Shown here: piece after piece, positions 61,100 through 64,000 of the stretch
Numbering within the stretch: position 1 is the first letter of the stretch
Layout of the letters: every line of letters begins with the position of its first letter
From: Alphaproteobacteria bacterium
GTDB lineage: Bacteria > Pseudomonadota > Alphaproteobacteria > DSM-16000 > Inquilinaceae
Assembly: GCA_028284045.1 (NCBI GenBank)
Contig: JANQSN010000019.1
Span: forward strand, 1-64,000
Reading direction: 5' to 3'
Length of the DNA stretch: 64,000 bases
Program-made: the position numbers and the translations under genes
The notes under the pieces: model-generated
Told to the model about the DNA's origin: nothing
The model's input: the letters and a program-made list of their open reading frames with translations, nothing else
The model's database searches: none

Positions 61100-61939
61100 A
61101 TGACCACGCCCGCCATCATCACCGTCGCCATCACCGGGTCGGTGCCCACCAAGGCCGACAACCCGGCCGTACCGATCACCATCGCCGAGCAGATCGAGTC
61201 GACGCACGAAGCCTTCGAGGCCGGAGCCAGCCTGGCGCATGTCCATGTGCGGGCCGACGACGGCACGCCGAGTTCCGACCCCGACCGCTTCGCCCGGCTG
61301 CTGGAGGGTCTGCGCCGGCACTGCCCGGGCATGATCGTGCAGTTCTCCACCGGCGGCCGCTCCGGCCGCGGGGAGGAGCGCGGGGCCATGATCGCGCTGC
61401 AGCCGGACATGGCGTCGCTGGCCACCGGCTCATGCAACTTCCCGACCCGGGTCTACGAGAACCCGCCGGCGCTGGTCGACTGGCTGGCCGAGCTGATGCG
61501 CCGCCACGGCGTGAAGCCGGAGATCGAGGCCTTCGATCTGTCGATGATCTTCAAGGCGGTGGAGATGGCCGGCGACGGCCGCATCGCCGGGCCGCTGCAC
61601 GTCCAGTTCGTGATGGGCGTGAAGAACGCCATGCCGGTCGACCGCGACAGTTTTGTGTTCTTTGCCGAGACCTTGCGCCGCCTCGCCCCGGACGCGACCT
61701 GGACGGGTGCCGGGATCGGTCGCGACCAGTTGACCGTCAACCGCTGGTCGCTGGCGTTCGGCGGCCATGTGCGCACGGGGCTGGAGGACAATATCCGCCT
61801 CGACCGCGACACCCTGGCGCCCTCCAACGCCGCCCTGGTGCGCCGCGCGGTCGACCTGTGCGCCGAGTACGACCGCCACCCCGCCACCGCCGCGGAGGCC
61901 CGCGCAATCCTCGGCCTGGCCGCGGCCCCGGCCGGCTGA
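61100..61939 (+). CDS. Beta-keto acid cleavage enzyme (BKACE, DUF849)
   Basis: 279 residues. ITVAITGSVPTKADNPAVPIT at the N-terminus, AHVHVRADDG with the two zinc His, QFSTGGRSG, and GAGIGRDQLTVNRWSLAFGGHVRTGLEDN are the family's marks. BKACE enzymes join a beta-keto acid and acetyl-CoA and split the product into acetoacetate and a CoA ester. Substrate unknown. 20 bases before the aldolase gene, so probably one pathway. Confidence 0.92.
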   Translation: MTTPAIITVAITGSVPTKADNPAVPITIAEQIESTHEAFEAGASLAHVHVRADDGTPSSDPDRFARLLEGLRRHCPGMIVQFSTGGRSGRGEERGAMIALQPDMASLATGSCNFPTRVYENPPALVDWLAELMRRHGVKPEIEAFDLSMIFKAVEMAGDGRIAGPLHVQFVMGVKNAMPVDRDSFVFFAETLRRLAPDATWTGAGIGRDQLTVNRWSLAFGGHVRTGLEDNIRLDRDTLAPSNAALVRRAVDLCAEYDRHPATAAEARAILGLAAAPAG

Positions 61940-61959
61940 CGACAAGAGGGACTGACATC

Positions 61960-62742
61960 ATGGCCATCGCCACCCTGCGCGCGCCCGAACGCCGCAACGA
62001 CGCGGCCGACGCCGCAGAACGCCAAGGCCGGATCGACCTGGCCTGCGCGTTGCGCTGGGCCGCCCGCTACGATTGGCACGAAGCCGTCGCCAACCATTTC
62101 TCGCTGACCGTCGATCCGGCCGGCCGCCGCTTCCTGATCAATCCGCGCAACCGCCATTTCGCGCGCATCCGGGCGAGCGAGCTGGTGCTGGTGGATGCTG
62201 ACGACCCGGCGACGCTCGACCGGCCGGATGCGCCGGAGCGCACCGCCTGGCACCTGCATGGCGCCATCCATCGCCGCCTACCCCACGCCCGCGCCGCCCT
62301 GCATGTGCACTCGCCCTATGCGACCGTGCTGGCGACCCTGGCCGACAGCCGGCTGAAGCCGATCGACCAGAACGGCGCGATGTTCTTCAACCGCGTCGTC
62401 GTCGACGAACACTATGGCGGCCTGGCCCTGGAGGCGGAGAGCGAGCGCTGCGTCGGCCTGTTCACCGACCCGGCGATCCGCGTCATGGTGATGGGCAATC
62501 ACGGCGTCCTGGTGCTGGGCGACAGCGTCGCCGACGCCTTCAACCGCCTCTACTATTTCGAGCGGGCGGCGAAGACCTATGTGATGGCGCTGTCCACCGG
62601 CCAGCCCTTGCGCGCGCTGCCCGACGCGGTGGCCGAGCGCACGGCCCGCGAGGTTGCGGAGGAGGAAGGCGCCTTCGCCGCCGACCATTTCGCCGAGCTG
62701 ACGGCGATCCTCGACGCCGAAGAGCCGAACTTCCGAGATTGA
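61960..62742 (+). CDS. Class II aldolase/adducin-family protein
   Basis: 260 residues. ANHFSLTVDP, HLHGAIHRRLPHARAALHVHSPYAT with zinc His pair, and MGNHGVLVLGDSVADAFNRLYYFERAAK are typical. The Glu in IDQNGAMFF region and third His are at usual places. It may act as an aldolase or decarboxylase on a small keto acid made with the BKACE enzyme; no specific substrate can be named. Confidence 0.9.
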   Translation: MAIATLRAPERRNDAADAAERQGRIDLACALRWAARYDWHEAVANHFSLTVDPAGRRFLINPRNRHFARIRASELVLVDADDPATLDRPDAPERTAWHLHGAIHRRLPHARAALHVHSPYATVLATLADSRLKPIDQNGAMFFNRVVVDEHYGGLALEAESERCVGLFTDPAIRVMVMGNHGVLVLGDSVADAFNRLYYFERAAKTYVMALSTGQPLRALPDAVAERTAREVAEEEGAFAADHFAELTAILDAEEPNFRD

Positions 62743-62803
62743 GGACCCGAGCGGCATCCCACGGTGTTTGACGGCGGACCAAAGATTCGATATTTCTCGA
62801 TAT

Positions 62804-63136
62804 ATGGATAAAGACAACGCCCTCGAAGCCCTCGCAGCGCTTGGCCAAGCCACGCGCCTCGACGTCTTCCGGCTGCTGGTGCGGGCCGGCCCCGACGGCA
62901 TGCCGGCCGGCGAGATCGCCCGGCAACTCGGGCTCCGGCAGAACACGCTGTCGACCCATCTGGGGATCCTCACCCGCGCCGGGCTGGTGAAGAGCGCACG
63001 AGAGGGGCGGATCATCCGCTTCACCGGCGACATGGCGGCGATGCGGTCGCTGGTCGCCTTCCTGGTCGAGGACTGCTGCGGCGGCCGTCCCGATCAGTGT
63101 CGGTCGGTCTTGGAGGTGCTTGACGTCGCTTGTTGA
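62804..63136 (+). CDS. arsR: ArsR repressor, arsenic type
   Basis: 110 residues. ALAALGQATRLDVFRLLVRAG, a recognition helix RQNTLSTHLGILTRAGLV and wing SAREGRIIRFT. The C-terminus carries Cys residues (EDCCGGRPDQCRS), which fit As(III) binding, and the next genes are arsC and a GAPDH. ATG at 62804 is preferred over TTG at 62768 for its fit to the family start. Confidence 0.9.
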   Translation: MDKDNALEALAALGQATRLDVFRLLVRAGPDGMPAGEIARQLGLRQNTLSTHLGILTRAGLVKSAREGRIIRFTGDMAAMRSLVAFLVEDCCGGRPDQCRSVLEVLDVAC

Positions 63137-63196
63137 CGCCCGCCGGCGCCGCCGGCCCCACAACCTGAGGTTTGAACTCTGGGAGGTATCGGTGCG

Positions 63197-63736
63197 ATGA
63201 GCCAAGCAAACCCCGCCAACCGCGTCCTGAACGTGCTGTTCCTGTGCACCGGCAACTCGGCGCGATCGATCTTCGCCGAGGCGATCATGAACCGGCTCGG
63301 CCAGGGCCGCTTCGCCGGGTTCTCCGCCGGCAGCCAACCGCGGGGCGAGGTTCACCCCTACGCCCGGGAGCTTCTGGGCAACCTCAACCACCCGGTCGAC
63401 GCGCTGCGGTCGAAGAGCTGGGACGAGTTCGCCGGCGCCGACGCCCCGGCGATGGATTTCGTCTTCACCGTCTGCGACAAGGCCGCCTCGGAGGTCTGCC
63501 CGGTCTGGCCCGGCCAGCCGATGAGCGCGCATTGGGGCGTGCCCGATCCGGCAGCCCAGACCGGCAGCGAGGCGGAGCGCCGGCTCGCCTTCTCCGAAAG
63601 CTACCGGATGCTGAACCAGCGCCTGTCGATCTTCGTCAATCTGCCGATCGACAGCCTCGACCGGATGAGCCTGCAGCACCGTCTGGATGCCATCGGCCGC
63701 ACCGACACCGCCGACCCGACCGCCCGAACCGCATGA
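63197..63736 (+). CDS. arsC: Arsenate reductase ArsC, low-molecular-weight phosphatase type
   Basis: 179 residues. The P-loop LFLCTGNSARS (Cys-x5-Arg) is intact; DFVFTVCDKAASEVCPVWPG holds further Cys, and HWGVPDPAA the catalytic Asp. It reduces arsenate, or in this operon type could serve the GAPDH/ArsJ export route. 60 bases after arsR. Confidence 0.93.
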   Translation: MSQANPANRVLNVLFLCTGNSARSIFAEAIMNRLGQGRFAGFSAGSQPRGEVHPYARELLGNLNHPVDALRSKSWDEFAGADAPAMDFVFTVCDKAASEVCPVWPGQPMSAHWGVPDPAAQTGSEAERRLAFSESYRMLNQRLSIFVNLPIDSLDRMSLQHRLDAIGRTDTADPTARTA

Positions 63737-63758
63737 CATCGTTCCCGAGGACAGGCCG

Positions 63759-64000
63759 ATGACCGCCCGCGTCGCCATCAACGGCTTCGGCCGCATCGGC
63801 CGGCTGGTGCTGCGCGCGGCAGTCGACCGCGGCCTCGACGTCGAGATCGTCGCGGTCAACGAGCCGAAGGGCGGGGCGGACACGGCCGCCCATCTCCTGG
63901 AATTCGACAGCGTGCACGGCCGCTGGCCGCGGCCCGTGGCCGCCGATGGGCCGGACGCCCTGGTGGTCGACGGGCGCTGCATCGCCTTCAGCACGGCCGA
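63759..64000 (+). CDS. Glyceraldehyde-3-phosphate dehydrogenase, ArsJ-associated type (partial)
   Basis: The first 80 residues are in the window; the gene runs off the end. ARVAINGFGRIGRLVLRAAV is the NAD-binding start, EIVAVNEPKG and LLEFDSVHGRW follow. Linked to arsR and arsC, it is probably the GAPDH that makes 1-arseno-3-phosphoglycerate, exported by ArsJ. arsJ would be expected just past the window. Confidence 0.88.
   Translation, partial: MTARVAINGFGRIGRLVLRAAVDRGLDVEIVAVNEPKGGADTAAHLLEFDSVHGRWPRPVAADGPDALVVDGRCIAFSTA

Overview
The window comes from a high-GC alphaproteobacterial chromosome, possibly of Rhodospirillales type; the family placement is a guess. Supporting features are a choXWV choline transporter next to a betI repressor, the rph | hrcA-grpE arrangement, an NAD-type malate dehydrogenase with an alphaproteobacterial look, and several small alphaproteobacterial families (SapC, DUF2189, DUF899). 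No computed GC content or database search underlies this.

1-17.9 kb: a tRNA-Gly(CCC) gene whose 3' part (positions 54-101) is repeated exactly at 17817-17864. These 48-bp direct repeats bound a 17.8-kb integrated element. It has small regulators, a PC4-like ssDNA-binding protein, a winged-helix replication protein whose own gene carries five palindromes resembling lambda ori iterons, a terminase pair, portal, a prohead protease/capsid fusion, a gpW-like connector, a DUF2190 decoration protein, a tape measure, a Z-like tail protein, a GIY-YIG-like protein, repeat-rich control regions, AT-rich membrane-protein cargo and a tyrosine integrase beside attR. I see no tail tube, sheath, baseplate, fibre, lysis or classical CI repressor gene, so it is either a reduced prophage or a capsid-forming satellite.

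17.9-22.2 kb: directly outside attR, two translationally coupled P-loop ATPases, the second with a winged helix and TPR repeats. This is a candidate STAND-type conflict system. 22.3-24.7 kb: a SYLF lipid-binding protein, a histidine phosphatase and CobS (cobalamin lower-ligand assembly). 24.7-28.8 kb: choV-choW, choX and a divergent betI with a BetI-type operator between them.

28.9-32.6 kb: a twin-hairpin repeat, then a two-gene operon coding for a large membrane-tailed protein with a degenerate P-loop domain and a TIR protein that keeps the NADase glutamate. This is the strongest candidate for an undescribed defence system. 32.6-41.9 kb: a gene set with a HisD-family dehydrogenase, a ProVWX-type ABC transporter, an Asp/Glu racemase-family enzyme, a DegT-type aminotransferase, a cysteate lyase-like PLP enzyme and a divergent LysR regulator. 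It may serve uptake and breakdown of an organosulfonate or related amino acid.

41.9-57.9 kb: mostly housekeeping genes. These include an orphan ParD, a DUF188 protein, a lipoprotein, an ArsR/DUF899/SRPBCC/VOC set, RNase PH, HrcA, GrpE, a peptide-binding protein, an acyl-CoA synthetase/acetyltransferase, TIGR02117 and DUF2189 proteins and malate dehydrogenase. 57.7-59.1 kb: the mdh 3' end and its spacer occur twice, flanking an AT-rich insert with an FHA-domain gene. 59-64 kb: CBS protein, SapC, glycine-zipper lipoprotein, BKACE (DUF849) enzyme, class II aldolase, and an arsenic operon (arsR, arsC, GAPDH) running off the end.
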